In this document: positions 1-10,651 of the stretch, one piece after another
Layout of the letters: every line of letters begins with the position of its first letter
Numbering within the stretch: position 1 is the first letter of the stretch
Origin: Ceratotherium simum simum
Taxonomy: Eukaryota > Chordata > Mammalia > Perissodactyla > Rhinocerotidae
Assembly (NCBI RefSeq): GCF_000283155.1
Contig: NW_004454182.1
Location: forward strand, 8,328,023 to 8,392,022
Direction: 5' to 3'
Length of the DNA stretch: 64,000 nucleotides
The notes under the pieces: model-generated
What the model saw: the letters and a program-made list of their open reading frames with translations, nothing else
Told to the model about the DNA's origin: nothing
Database searches by the model: none
Translations under genes and position numbers: made by a program

Positions 1-1325
1 TTATAAGCCAATGTTACTGCAATAAAAAAAAATTAAAAAAAAACTGTCATAAAGAAACTCAGCAAATTACAAGAAAACTCAGAAAGACAGTTCAATGAGC
101 TTAAGAATAAAATTAATGACTAGAAGGAGTACTTCACCAAGGAGACTGAAACTCTGAAAAAAAACCAAACAGAAATTCTGGAGATGAGAACACAGTAATT
201 GAGATGAAAAATAATGTAGAAAGTATTAAAAATAGAGCAGACTATATGGAGGAGACAATTAGTGAGCTCAAAGATATAAACCTAGAAATGAGTCAGGTGG
301 AAGAGGAGAGGGAACTAAGATTTTTAAAAAACCACGAAATTCTTTGAGAAATATCTGACTCAATTAGGAAAAGTAACATAAGGTTCATAGGTATCCCAAA
401 AGGAGAAGAGAGGGAGAAAGGAGCCGAGATTTTATTCAAAGAAATAATAGCTGAGAATTTCCCAAACCTGAGGAACGAACTGGATATGTAAGTACATGAA
501 GATAATAGAACTCCGAATTACCTTAATGCAAAAAGACCTTCTCCAAGGCATATAATATTAAAACTGTCAAAAGTCAGTGACAAAGAAAAAATATTAAGGG
601 CATCAAAACAGAAGAAAATAACTTACAAAGGAACCCCCATCGGACTTTCAGTGGATTTCTCAGCAGAAATCCTGCAGGCTAGGAGAGAGTGGAATGATAT
701 ATTCAAAACACTGAAAGATAAAAGCTATCAGCCAAGAGTACACTATCCAGTGAAATTATCCTTTGGATATGATGGAGAAATAAAAGCTTTCTCAGGCAAA
801 CAAAAGCTGAGGGAGTACATCACCACTAGGCCTGCCTTACAATGAATGTTGAAAGGAGCCCTCCTATCTAAAAAGCAAAGGTTTACAAAACCTTGAGCAA
901 GGAGATAAATAGACAGACAAGGAGATAAATAGACAAGGAGATAAATAGCAAGGAGATAAATAGAATCAGAAAATTGCAGCTCTATATCAGAATAGGTTAG
1001 TAAATACTTAATTATAACATAAAAGATAAAGGGAAAGAAAGCATCAAAAATAACAATAACTAATACAATTAGCTCACAAACTCACAACAAAAAAAAAAGA
1101 AGAATTTGTGACAACAAAAAATAGAAGGGGAAGAGGAAAGGGATGGAACCTGCATAGGCTAATGGAGATAAGAGGCTATCAGAAAAAAGACTATCTCATC
1201 TATGGGGTCTTTTATACAAACCTCGGGGTAATCACTAAAAAAAATCAGAGCAGAGTCACAAATCATAAATAAAGAGAAAATTGAGAAAACCAACGAAATC
1301 AATCATCTGGTGACTAATAATTCTG
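1..1325 (+). mobile_element. HAL1/L1-type LINE fragment carrying ORF1 remnant and 3' end
   Basis: Conceptual translation gives a broken LINE-1 ORF1 protein: a coiled-coil-like, Lys/Glu-rich stretch (about 60-470), then the conserved C-terminal domain, whose last intact piece is a 64-codon frame at 651-845 containing 'FSAEILQARREW' and 'TTRPALQ'. In-frame stops and frameshifts (for example near 136, 198, 345 and 488) show it is dead. Instead of an ORF2, an AT-rich tail follows ('aaggagataaatag' repeated at 899-963, then 'gcagctctatatcagaat'). This is what I expect of HAL1, a LINE that keeps only ORF1; an L1M assignment is the alternative. The 5' end lies outside the window. Confidence 0.65.
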
Positions 1326-1774
1326 ACCCTAAAGAGTGACCAAGATGAGAAACTTTGCTCTTCTGCCCCAAGCAGTGGATCTGCTAGAATGCTTGACAAC
1401 TTCATGTTTGATGATAATCAAAGGAAAGAACATATGGAAAAGGACACTAGATCTTATAGATAGGAGCATAAATGCAAATGTGAGACTCTGTTTTGGTAGC
1501 CAAGATACCTCCAGCCTTACCCCCACACCTCAGACAGCAGGACTTCTGTTGTGAGTTCAGGACCAAAGAGCGTCACCAGGATATCCAATAGGACTTGTGA
1601 ACTAGAAGATGGAATCTTCGCAGAGGAAAAAGGAAAGGGAACAAAGTTTTCCTCCTCTACTTCCGAAGTATTTGTCCTCCTGTACCCTGTTCCGACCCCG
1701 TCTCCTGAGTGAGTGTGAGTGGGTGAGGGTGGGTGGGAGATTAGGTGAATTGGTCTTGTGACTGTCAGACTTGA
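1326..1774. other. Unassigned stretch between two LINE blocks
   Basis: I recognise no gene. The sequence is mixed, with a pyrimidine-rich part at 1645-1715 and GT-rich 'gtgagtgtgagtgggtgag' near 1710. It may be an unrecognised old LTR or the distal part of the HAL1 element. Confidence 0.3.
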
Positions 1775-2339
1775 GTAGTTGTCTCGTTGCTGAGTAGTAT
1801 TTCACTGTATGGATATACCATCATTTGTTTATCCATTCTTATGTTGATGGGTGTTTGAGTTTCCAGTTTTGGGCTATTATAGATAAAGCTGCTAGGAATA
1901 TGAGCGCACAAGTCCATACAAGAATTTGTGTGGACACATGCTTTCATTTCTCTTGGATAAATATCTAGGAGTAGAATGACCAGATCATATGGTGAGTGTA
2001 TGTTTAACTTTTTGAGAAACTGCCAGACTATTTTCCAAAGTGGCTGCACGATTTTACATTCCCATCAGCAGTGTACGAAAGTTCCAGTTGCTCCACATCC
2101 TTGCCAGAACCTAGTATGATCAGTCTTTTTAATTGTAGCCATTGTAACAGATGTGCAGTGGTATCTCATTGTAATTTTAATTTGCATTTCTGTTGATGAG
2201 CATCTTTTCAGCGTGGGCTTATTTGCCATCCATATATCTTCATTGTTTAGGTATCTTTTCAGATATTTTACCCATTTTTTTTACTGGATTGTTTGTTTCT
2301 TGATTATTAAGTTTTGAAGGTTTAAAAAATATACATTCT

Positions 2340-2644
2340 GGGGCCGGCCCGGTGGCATAGCGGTTAAGTTTGTGCACTCTGCCTGGGGGGCCCAGTGTCC
2401 ATAGGTTCAGATCCCAGGCGCAGATCAACGCAGCACTCATCAACCCATGCTGTGGTGGCATCCCACATGCAAAATGGAGGAAGATGAGCACAGATGTTAG
2501 CTCAGAGCTAATCTTCCTCAGCAGAAAGAGGAGGATTGGCAATGGATGTTAGCTCAGAGCCAGTCTTCCTCACAAAATATATATATATATGTGTATATAT
2601 ATATATGTATATATACACACACACACACACACACACGCACACAC
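2340..2644 (+). mobile_element. ERE SINE (tRNA-derived), plus strand, with expanded TA/CA tail
   Basis: It starts with the ERE head 'GGGGCCGGCCCGGTGGC' and runs through the tRNA-like part ('ggttcagatcccaggcgcag') and the core 'gatgttagctcagagctaat'. The tail has become a TA/TG/CA microsatellite (2574-2644). It lies in the L1; 'acattctgg' on the left and 'atattctgg' on the right look like an imperfect target duplication. Confidence 0.85.
2574..2644. repeat. (TA)n/(TG)n/(CA)n compound microsatellite
   Basis: Alternating TA units grade into a CA run, replacing the A-rich tail of the adjoining ERE SINE. Confidence 0.9.
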
Positions 2645-2950
2645 ATATTCTGGATACAATTACTTTATCAGATAAATTATTTGCAACTATTTTCTCCCAG
2701 TAGCTTATCTTTTCATTCTCTTAACAGTGTCTTTTGAAGAGTAGAAATTTTAAATTTTGAAGTCCAATTTATCAATTTCTTTCATGGATTGTGCTTTTAG
2801 TATAATATTTAAGAATTCTTTACAGAACCCAAAGTCACTTTATCTTATGTTTACTTCTAGAAGTTTTATAGTTTTAGGTTTTACATTTATAGCTATCATC
2901 CATTTTGAGTTAATTTTTGTATATGGTATGAGGTAGTGGTCCAAATTCAT

Positions 2951-3078
2951 TCTTTTTTTTTTTTGGATGTGAGGAGGACCAGCCCTGAGCTAATATCCAT
3001 TGCCAATCCTTCTCTTTTTGCTGAGGAAGATTGGCCATTGGCTAACTTCCGTGCCCGTCTTCCTCTACTTTATATGAC
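2951..3078 (-). mobile_element. ERE SINE fragment, minus strand, 5'-truncated
   Basis: A poly-T start followed by 'gaggaccagccctgagctaa' and 'gctgaggaagattggcc' is the minus-strand tail half of an ERE. It stops at 'ctactttatatg' before the GGCCGGCCC head. L1 sequence resumes on both sides. Confidence 0.75.
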
Positions 3079-3681
3079 ACTGTCTTGATTACTGTAGCTT
3101 TATAATAGGTCTTGAAATCAGGTAGTGTTAGTCCTTCAACTTTGTTTTTTTTCAAAGTTATTCTGGCATATGAATTTTAGAAGCTATTTTTCAATTTATA
3201 CGACAAAATCTGCTATGATTTTTTATTAGAATTGTTCTGCATCTATAGATCAATTTGGAGAACAGGCATCTTAACTTGAGTCTTTGGACCCATGAACGTG
3301 TGTGTCATTTTATTTAGGTCTTCTCTAATTTCTCTCAGCAATACTTTGTAGTTTTCAGTATACAGGTCTCTCACATCTTTTTTCAGATTTATTCCTAAGT
3401 ATTTCATATTTTGATGCTATTGATAATGTATTGTTATTTAAATTTCCAATTGTTCATTGTTAGTATATAGAAATACAGCTAACTTTGGTATATTGATCAT
3501 ACATCCTGCAAAACTCATTTATTAGTTCTAGTAGCTTTTTTGTAGATTGCATTGGATTTTCTACATAGATGATCAGGTTGTTTGTGAATAAAGACAACTT
3601 GACTTGTTCTTTTCCACTATGGATGCTTTTATTTCTTTTTCCTGCCTTATTGCATTAACTAGGAACCTCTAGTGTAATGAT

Positions 3682-3744
3682 GAATAGAATAGAATAGAAT
3701 AGAATAGAATAGAATAGAATAGAATAGAATAGAATAGAATAGAA
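3682..3744. repeat. (AATAG)n pentanucleotide microsatellite, about 12 units
   Basis: An uninterrupted run of the AATAG unit lies inside the L1 reverse-transcriptase region, where the L1 itself has a GAATAGAA that could have seeded it. Confidence 0.95.
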
Positions 3745-4469
3745 ATGGCAAGAACAGTCATCCTTGACTTGTTCACAATCTTAGGAGGAAAGCACTCAGT
3801 CTTTCGCCATCAAGTATGATGTTAGCTGTAGGTTTTTCATAGCTACCTTCTATCAGGTTAAGGAAGTTTCCTTTTATTTCTAGTGTGCTGAGCGTTTTTA
3901 TCAGAAAAGGATGATGGATTTTGTCAAATCCTTTTTCTATGTCTATTGAAATGATCATACGATTTTTCTTTTTTCAGTTTATCAACATGATGAATTATAT
4001 TCATTAATTTTCAAATGTTAAACGAACCTTGAATTCCTGGAATAAACCCCACTTGGTCACAATGTGGTATGTTTTATATATATATATTGTTGGATTTGAC
4101 TGGTTCGTAGTTTTCTTTTCTAGTATTGTCTTTGATTTTGGTATCAGGGCAATGCTGGCCTCAAGGAAAGAGTTGAGAAGTATTCCCACCTTTCCAATTT
4201 TCTGGAAGAGTTTAGATAGAATTTGGTATTATTTCTTCCTTGAATGTTTCATAGAATTAATCAGTAAAGCCATCTGGACTTGGAGTTTTCTTTGTGGGAA
4301 GATTTTTAACTAGAAGTTCCATTTCTTTGATAAATATTAGGCTGTCCAGATATTTCTTATTGTGAGCTTTAGTAGTTTGTGTTTTTCAAGGAATTTGTCC
4401 ATTTCAACTAAGTTGTTAATTTATTGACATAAAGTTGTATATAATATTCCCTTATTATCCTTTTAATGT

Positions 4470-4937
4470 AGGGTTTCTCAACTGCCAGTATTTTTGTGTG
4501 TGTGTGAGGAAGATCAGCCCTGAGCTAACATCCATGCCAATCCTCCTGTTTGCTGAGGAAGACTGGCCCTGGGCTAACATCTGTGCCCATCTTCCTCCAC
4601 TTTATGCAGGACGCTGCCACAGCATGGCTTGACAGCGGTGCATTGGTGCGCACCCGGGATCCGAAGCCTGGGCCGCGAGCAGCGGAGCGGGCGCACTTAA
4701 CCGCTATGCCACACGGCCGGCCCCTCAACTGGCACTATTGATATATGGGATTGGATAATCCTTTGTTGAGGGGACATGTTCTGTGCATTGTGGGATTTTT
4801 AGCAACATCCCTGGTCTCTACCCAGTTGATGTCAGTAGTAATCCCCCAAGATTCCCAGTTGTGACAATCAAAACTGTCTCCAGAATTGCCCATCTTCCGG
4901 GAGTGGGGGGAGAATAGCCCCAGCGGAGGACCACTGG
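4470..4937 (-). mobile_element. MER5A (hAT-Charlie) DNA transposon, minus strand, split by an ERE
   Basis: The halves 'agggtttctcaactgcc' and 'ttgtgacaatcaaaactgtc...accactgg' are the two parts of MER5A in reverse. It is flanked by an 8-bp target duplication with one mismatch: TTTAATGT (4462-4469) and TTTAATAT (4938-4945), as expected of hAT transposons. It is non-autonomous and has no transposase. Confidence 0.85.
4491..4723 (-). mobile_element. ERE SINE, minus strand, inserted in MER5A
   Basis: It begins with a TG-rich tail ('ttttgtgtgtgtgtgagg') and ends at the reversed head 'ccacacggccggccc'. Its target duplication is about 14 bp at 4477-4490 and 4724-4737, with two mismatches. Internally it has the two related 'gaggaagactggccctgggc' modules. 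Confidence 0.9.
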
Positions 4938-5049
4938 TTTAATATCTGTTGAATCTTTAGTGATCAATTCTCAATGCTGATACTGGTAATTTGTGTTGTC
5001 TTTCTTTTTTCCTGATCAATCTGTCTAGAGATTCATAAACTTTTTTGAT

Positions 5050-5092
5050 TTTCTCAAAGAAGGAAGGAGGGAGGGAAGAAGGAGGGAGGCTG
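5050..5092. repeat. GGAAGG/GGGA low-complexity purine run
   Basis: A simple purine-rich stretch ('aaggaaggagggagggaag') at the end of the L1. Confidence 0.8.
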
Positions 5093-5365
5093 TTTCAGTT
5101 GCTGACTTGGCAGAGCCTTTGCTTCAATTCAATTTCATCCCAACTGATGCCAATTTTGAACTTTAGTCTCCAGTAGGATTTCCCCAAGTATGGCTCAGAC
5201 TGTACATAACAGAGGGATGAGCCCCAGCTGTATTTGAACATGGTTTGCATGTGGTCTGTCAGCAGCTCTACAATGATTTATATTTGCCTGGAAACACTAC
5301 TCAGGCCATTTGTAGGCAATTTGTAAGTTAAACTTGTTTTGCTGCTATGGGTGTTGCTGGTCTTG
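5093..5365. other. Unassigned intergenic sequence
   Basis: I see no open frame of note and no repeat I can name. Confidence 0.3.
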
Positions 5366-5571
5366 ATTACAGTCCTGTGTCACTTAACAATGGGGATACA
5401 TGCTGAGAAATGTGAAATGCAGTCGTTGTGTGAACATCATAGAGTGTACTTACACAAAGCTAGATGGTACAGCTTACTATACACCTAGGCTATATGGTAC
5501 TAATCTCATGGGACCACCGTCATATACACGGTCCGTAGTTGACTGAAACACTGTTATGTGGTGTGTGACTG
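5366..5571 (+). mobile_element. Tigger-type (TcMar) MITE with TIRs and TA target duplication
   Basis: The termini are inverted repeats: 'CAGTCctgtgtCACtTAACA' on the left matches the reverse complement of the right end ('tgttatgtggtgtgtGACTG'). Both ends abut TA (5364-5365 and 5572-5573), the mariner/Tigger target duplication. The interior ('acctaggctatatggtact', 'tcatgggaccaccgtc') agrees with Tigger3/4-like elements as I know them. At 206 bp it has no transposase. Confidence 0.7.
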
Positions 5572-5573
5572 TA

Positions 5574-6664
5574 TTTCCTTCCTCTCTTCCTACCCATCTA
5601 CCCTTCCTCCCACAGAAATGAAGGGGAGCCAGTGTGTGGAAAGGGAAGGGGCCACAGATTTCTGGGAGAGCTCTGTAGAATGGCCCATTTCCACCTGGTC
5701 CTGGTTCTGGCACTGAGTAGATTCCCCGTCCTCTCCTCTCATGACCCCTAGCCTTCTAACTCCTCTGCCAAATTTCTTGTTCTTCCACCATGGCTCTCCA
5801 CAGTCCCCATAGTCAGACCTAGATCAATTACTGTATCACAATTACACTGTATCGTGCATAATTTTAGGTTTTCCTCAAATGTTAACTTGCCTACTGTCTC
5901 TTATCCCCAGCTCACTATGAACTCTTGGCTAAGTGTCTTCTGGAAGGGGCCCAATGAACACATTTATACTTGAATGACAGTATTTTAATGTGTTCCTCCT
6001 TCTAGGGATATTTACAATTAATGGAGGTCACTGAAACGGGGGCCTTCCCATCTTTTGTGATGTTAGAACAGAGATTGAGGGATCTGTGCTATTAGAGGTA
6101 GTTTTCACACTTTTGGTGGGATTGTGGGTTAGATCGTGATTCCCAAATCAAATTATACTACATGGCAGCAAACTGTCTATTTTCTCTATTCGAAGACCTA
6201 AGATTGAGGAGATGGGTCGTGGAATGAGGAGGAGAGACAATTTGAGGGGAAATCCCTGCTTTGAAGAGGGGAGGGAGGAGGAGGAAAACCCTGACTAAGA
6301 CGCCCTGAAAGTACTGTGATTCTTGCTCCTACATCCTTAACTCAAAGAAACAGTATCCTAATGGCAAAATCAGGCATCTGTGACAGGCTGGTGGGAAATA
6401 TTTTGTATGTAGACCCTCCCAGTGGACCTCATATGTGACCAGGTGGGTAACTGCCTGCTCCACCCACATATAAGGCTGGCCCTGGGCAGGGCATCAGATT
6501 GGGCAGGTTCATGGATCATGGGTCCCCTTCAGGGGATGAAGGCTCATTGCCAGGACCTTCAGGACTGTGGGGTAAGCCGCACAGTTACTGCAGGTTGCAG
6601 GATGTCCAAGCATGGGGCATGTACCAAACTTCCCAAGCTCCAGTGGGGCAAAGAATTTGGGACT
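5574..6664. other. Unassigned intergenic sequence
   Basis: I see no gene and no repeat I can name. It is mixed composition with a purine-rich part at 6200-6290. Short frames (for example 6422-6670) have no recognisable domain. Confidence 0.3.
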
Positions 6665-6795
6665 CTATGAGCGAAATTTTTAACCTCTCTAAACATCAGT
6701 CTGCAAAATGAGAAGTGTGAGAATATATCATCACGAATATAAAGTGCTTAGCAAAGTAGCACACAGCAGGTACCCAACAAGTGTCGACTGCTGAG
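6665..6795 (+). mobile_element. MIR SINE fragment, plus strand
   Basis: 'taacctctctaaacatcagt', 'ctgcaaaatgag', 'aagtgcttagcaaagtagca' and 'gcaggtacccaacaagtg' follow the order of the MIR core and 3' part. Confidence 0.6.
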
Positions 6796-7284
6796 ATCTT
6801 CGATTCATTCAGCATCATTTGGGATTGAAATTTCAGGTGCAAGTGGCTTTCTTGATCTTTGCTCATGTCATCTGTATTACTCAAGAGCAAGTATTTTATT
6901 GAGCTAATTTGCCACCTTTCCATGTGAAATACATAATGGCTCCAAGTTCCCTGGGAGACCACCAGGCTCTTCTTGGCACACCTCATCGTGCGGTTGCCTC
7001 CAGCTTAGGCACCAATCGACTGTGGCTGCAGGGGCAGGTTTTTGTCACACTACACGTGTGACATGGGCCATGACAGCTTATGGAGAACGTTTAGGCCCCA
7101 TCCCTTGGAAGGTTGGCAGAGAAAGAAGCGAGGGATATGGCAGGCCTTGTGAGACACTTGAGGGGATTGAAGAGATCCACAAGACACAAAGACACTATCC
7201 TTAACCTGGAGCGGCTTACAGTCTATCTGGAAAACCACAACTAACAAGCCAACCAGAAAATACTTTCCTTTCCTTTCTTCCTTC
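6796..7284. other. Unassigned intergenic sequence
   Basis: I see no gene or nameable repeat. Two overlapping short frames near 7022-7247 are on opposite strands and have no recognisable domain. Confidence 0.3.
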
Positions 7285-7475
7285 TAAAAACATTTATTCA
7301 GTGCCTACTGAGTGGCAATTTCTGTGCTATACCCTAGGATACAAGTATGAGGAAGACACATTCTAATTCCTGCCCTCAAAGAATTTACATTCTAGGAAAG
7401 GAGACAGACAGGAAAACAAAACAATTGTGATATAAAGTGCTAAGTGCTATTGTGGGCAGAGTGGGGGCCAAAGGA
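7285..7475 (-). mobile_element. L2 LINE 3' end, minus strand
   Basis: Starts at 'aaacatttattcagtgcctac' in reverse L2 3'-end order, then 'cctgccctcaaagaatttac' and 'ttctaggaaaggagacagac'. It faces the next, oppositely oriented L2. Confidence 0.65.
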
Positions 7476-7494
7476 CGGAACCCAGCCCATGGCT

Positions 7495-7693
7495 GGCTCT
7501 TTCGAGTCTCAACTCAAACGTCACTTTCTCTGAGGAGCCCTCCTTGATCACCCGAAATTACATGCCCTTCCAATCACTCTCCATCACAACCTGTTTATTT
7601 CATTCATAGAATGTATCACGATAGGTAATTATGTGTGGGTTTGATTACTAATTATTTTATTCTCAATCTCTTTCCATGAGAACGCAAATTATC
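7495..7693 (+). mobile_element. L2 LINE 3' part, plus strand
   Basis: 'caactcaaacgtcactttct', 'gaggagccctccttgatcac' and 'tctttccatgagaacgcaaa' follow the L2 3' region. The element stops where an LTR begins. Confidence 0.65.
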
Positions 7694-8181
7694 TGTGAAG
7701 ATTAATTTTACGTGTCAACTTGGCTAGACCATGGTACCCAGATGTTTGGTCAAACACCAGTCTAGATGTTGCTGTGAAGGTATTTTTTAGCTGTGATCAA
7801 CATTTAAATTAGTAAATTTTGAGTAAAGCAGATTATCTTCCATGATGTGGGTGGGCCTCATCCAATCAGTTGAAGGCCTTAAGAACAAAGACTGGGATTT
7901 CCCGAAGAAGAAAAAATTCTTCTCAAGATGTAGAGACTCTACTGAGTTTCCAGCCTGCTGCCCTGTGGAATTCAGACTCAAGGCTGCAATGTCAACTCTT
8001 ACCTGAATTTCCTGAATTGGCCTGCCTTACAGATTTTGGATTTGCCAGCCCCCATAAAAGCATGAGCCCATTCCCTAAGATCAATCTCAATCTCTTTCTC
8101 TCTCCACACACACAGACACACACAGACACAGACACACACATCCTATTCATTCTGTTTCTCTGGAGAACCCTGACTAATAGA
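7694..8181 (+). mobile_element. Solo LTR of an old ERVL/MaLR-type family, plus strand
   Basis: From 'TGtgaagattaattttacgt' to 'ggagaaccctgactaatag'. The same family recurs in reverse at 49271-49723, where a 5-bp target duplication and TG...CA ends show it is an LTR. It includes a CACA-rich stretch (8104-8140). I could not name the family. Confidence 0.6.
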
Positions 8182-9036
8182 CTCCCTAAGGGAATGGGCT
8201 GCACAGTGACGGACTAGACAGTGTGGCCCCCAAACTGTTTGTTACAGGTCTACCACGAGATAGATACAGAAGTTGAGAGTAATGGTTTACAAACTTTTAT
8301 AGTAATTTGAAATTGCTGTGACATCCAAGTGCATTTTTATTGTATTTTACAAAAACATTGCTTTGCAGTGGATTGGAAACCAACAAGCCTGACTCTCCAC
8401 AACAGAGAGCTTGAGACACACTGAGTTAGATCACAGGGCTGCCCATCTGACTCACTACTGTATTCTCAGTGCCTGCCATTGGGGTTTGGGGAGTTCAATA
8501 GACGACACTTGCTCCCCCCTGAGTTTGGAAGCAATTGAGAGAGACAGACATACGGTCACAGGCAGTTTTGCCTTCAGCTTCTAAAGGACCGAGAACCACT
8601 TTTGGGAAACAGAGGCTGCACAACTGTGTAGGTGTTTAACAGGAGATGAGGAGGAGGAAAGGTGAAGGGGGCACCCAAAGATTTTACTCTTCCAAACCTG
8701 CAGGAGAGAATGGTGACACCATTCCCAGGAAGGAAGAGTGGGTTTGGAAGTTCAGATAATGGATTCCTATTTGGATTTACTGAGTGACAATGGGCCATCC
8801 GAGGGGGAAATTGAAATACAGGCCTGGATGAGTCAGAACTGGGGAGTTGGGCATTGTTGGCAAGGCGGGATGATTGGAGTTGGGACGAGAGAAGGCCCAG
8901 GATGGATCCTTGGAGGAATGCCTACAGTGTGAACATCATCCGCAAGTAGACTGTAGTCCAGATGAAGACCTAAGACATCCCACACACATGAAAAGATAAA
9001 TAGAGTTACAAACGTCAGGGCTCCTTGGTAGATCTC
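8182..9036. other. Unassigned intergenic sequence
   Basis: I see no gene and no repeat I can name with confidence. Short frames at 8574-8932 have no domain. Confidence 0.3.
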
Positions 9037-9273
9037 TGTATTAGTCTGCTAGGGCTGCCATGACAAATTACCACAGATTGCATGGCTTTAACAACAGATA
9101 CTATTTTCTCACAGTTCTGGGGGCTAGAAGTCCAAGACCAAGGTGTTAGCAGGTTTCTTCCGAGGCCTCTCTCTTTGGCTTGAAGATGGCCGCCTTCTTG
9201 CTGTGTCTTCACGTGGTTTTTCCTCTCTGTTGTGCACTCCTGGTGTCTCTTCGTGTGTCCAAATTTCCTCTTC

Positions 9274-10468
9274 TTTTATATAACATTATATTAGTTTCAA
9301 GGGTACAACGTAATGATTCAATATTTGTATATATTGTGAAATGATTATCACAATAAGTTTACTTAACATCCATCACCACACATAGTTACAAAATTTTTTT
9401 TATTGTGATGAGGACTTTTAAGATCTACTCTCTTAGCAACTTTCATATATGCAATACAGTATTATTAACCGCAGTCACCATTACATCTCCATGACTTATT
9501 TATTTTATAATGAGAAGTTTGTACGTTGTAACCCCCTTCACCCATTTCACTCACCCCCAGCCCCTTACCCCTTCAGGCAACGACCAATCTAGTCTATCTA
9601 TGAGCTTGGTTTTTTTGTTGTTGTTGTTTGGTTGGTTTTTTAGATTCCACATATAAGTGAGATCATGTGGTATTTGTTTTTCTCAGTCTGACTTATTTCA
9701 CTTAGCATAATGCCCTCAAGGTCCATCCATGTTGTGGCAAATGGCAAGATTTCATTCTTTTTTATGGCTGAATAGTATTCCATTGTGTATACGTATACCA
9801 CACTTTCCTTATCCATTCATCTGTCCATGGACACTCAGGTTGTTTCCACATTTTTTTTTTTTTGTGAGGAAGATCAGCCCTGAGCTAACGTCTGATGCCA
9901 ATCCTCTTCTTTTTTTTTCTGAGGAAGACTGGCCCTGAGCTAACATCCGTGCCCATCTTCCTCCACTTTATATGGGACGCCGCCACAGCATGGCTCGACA
10001 AGCAGTGCTTCGGTGCACGCCCAGATTCTGAACCAGCGCACCCCGGGCTGCCGCAGCGGAGCGCACACACTCAACTGCTTGCGCCACCTGGCAGGCCCCT
10101 ACACATCTTGACTATTGCAAATAATGCTGCAGTGAACATGGGGATGCATTTATCTTTTCAAGTTAATCCTTTTGTTTTCTTCAGACAAATACCCGGAAGT
10201 GGGATTGTTGGATCATATGGCAGTTCTATTTTTAATTTTTTGAGGAACGTCCATGATGTTTTCCATGGTGACTGCACCAATTTACATTCCCACCAACAGA
10301 GCACCTGCGTTCTCTTTTCTCCACATCCTTGCCAACACTTGTTATCTCGTCTTTTTGATAATAGCCATTCTACCAGGTGTGAGGTGATATCTCACTGTGG
10401 TTTTGATTTGCATTTCCCTGATAATTAGTGATGTTGAGCATATTTTCATGTGCCTGTTGGCCATCTGT
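9274..10468 (-). mobile_element. L1 3' end, minus strand, 5'-truncated, inserted in the MLT1 LTR
   Basis: Perfect 14-bp target duplications CAAATTTCCTCTTC lie at 9260-9273 and 10469-10482. Between them is the reversed L1 3'UTR ('tttcaagggtacaacgtaat', 'cacatataagtgagatcatg') and end of ORF2. The element is 5'-truncated, as is usual for target-primed reverse transcription, and contains an ERE. Confidence 0.9.
9852..10099 (-). mobile_element. ERE SINE, minus strand, inserted in the L1
   Basis: A poly-T start, 'gtgaggaagatcagccctga', and the two-module body end at the reversed head 'gcgccacctggcaggcccc'. The flanks (ccacat/acacat) suggest a short target duplication. It is the innermost layer of the MLT1-L1-ERE nest. 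Confidence 0.9.
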
Positions 10469-10651
10469 CAAATTTCCTCTTCCTATAAGGACACCAGTCA
10501 GATGGGATTAGGGCCCACCCTAATGACCTCGTTTTCACTTAATTACCTTTTTAAGGGCTCTATCTCCAAACACAGTAACATTCTGAGGTACTGGAGGTTA
10601 GAGCTTCAACATGTGAATTTGAGAGGGACATAATTCAGTCTGTAACAATAT

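Larger units (their letters stand above)
1775..5060 (-). mobile_element. L1 LINE, minus strand, ORF2 and 3' part, interrupted by three later insertions
   Basis: Read on the minus strand this is an old L1. The left end (1775-2339) matches the L1 end-of-ORF2/3'UTR type ('gtatggatataccatcatttg' read in reverse). Two minus-strand frames carry reverse-transcriptase pieces: 3773-3958 ('EKGFDKIHHPFLIKTL', 'EKPTANIILDGERL') and 4004-4189 ('LNSFLEASIALIPK'). The element is broken by stops and by an ERE plus microsatellite (2340-2644), an ERE fragment (2951-3078) and MER5A (4470-4937). L1 sequence resumes at 4946 ('ttcctgatcaatctgtctag') and fades near 5060. Confidence 0.8.
9037..10646 (-). mobile_element. 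MLT1-type MaLR solo LTR, minus strand, split by an L1
   Basis: The left half (9037-9273; 'TGtattagtctgctagggct', 'agttctgggggctagaagtc') and right half (10469-10646; 'ttaggacaccagtcagatgg'-like order, 'gggcccaccctaatgacctc', ending 'ctgtaaca') are one MLT1 LTR in reverse. Flanks ATCTC (9032-9036) and ATATC (10647-10651) resemble a 5-bp target duplication. An L1 at 9274-10468 separates the halves. Confidence 0.8.

Noticed and set aside
3682..3744. AATAG repeat as a CRISPR-like or satellite array
   Set aside because: Simple slippage microsatellite in an L1; no spacers.
9895..10428. 177-codon plus frame
   Set aside because: It runs through an ERE and an antisense L1.
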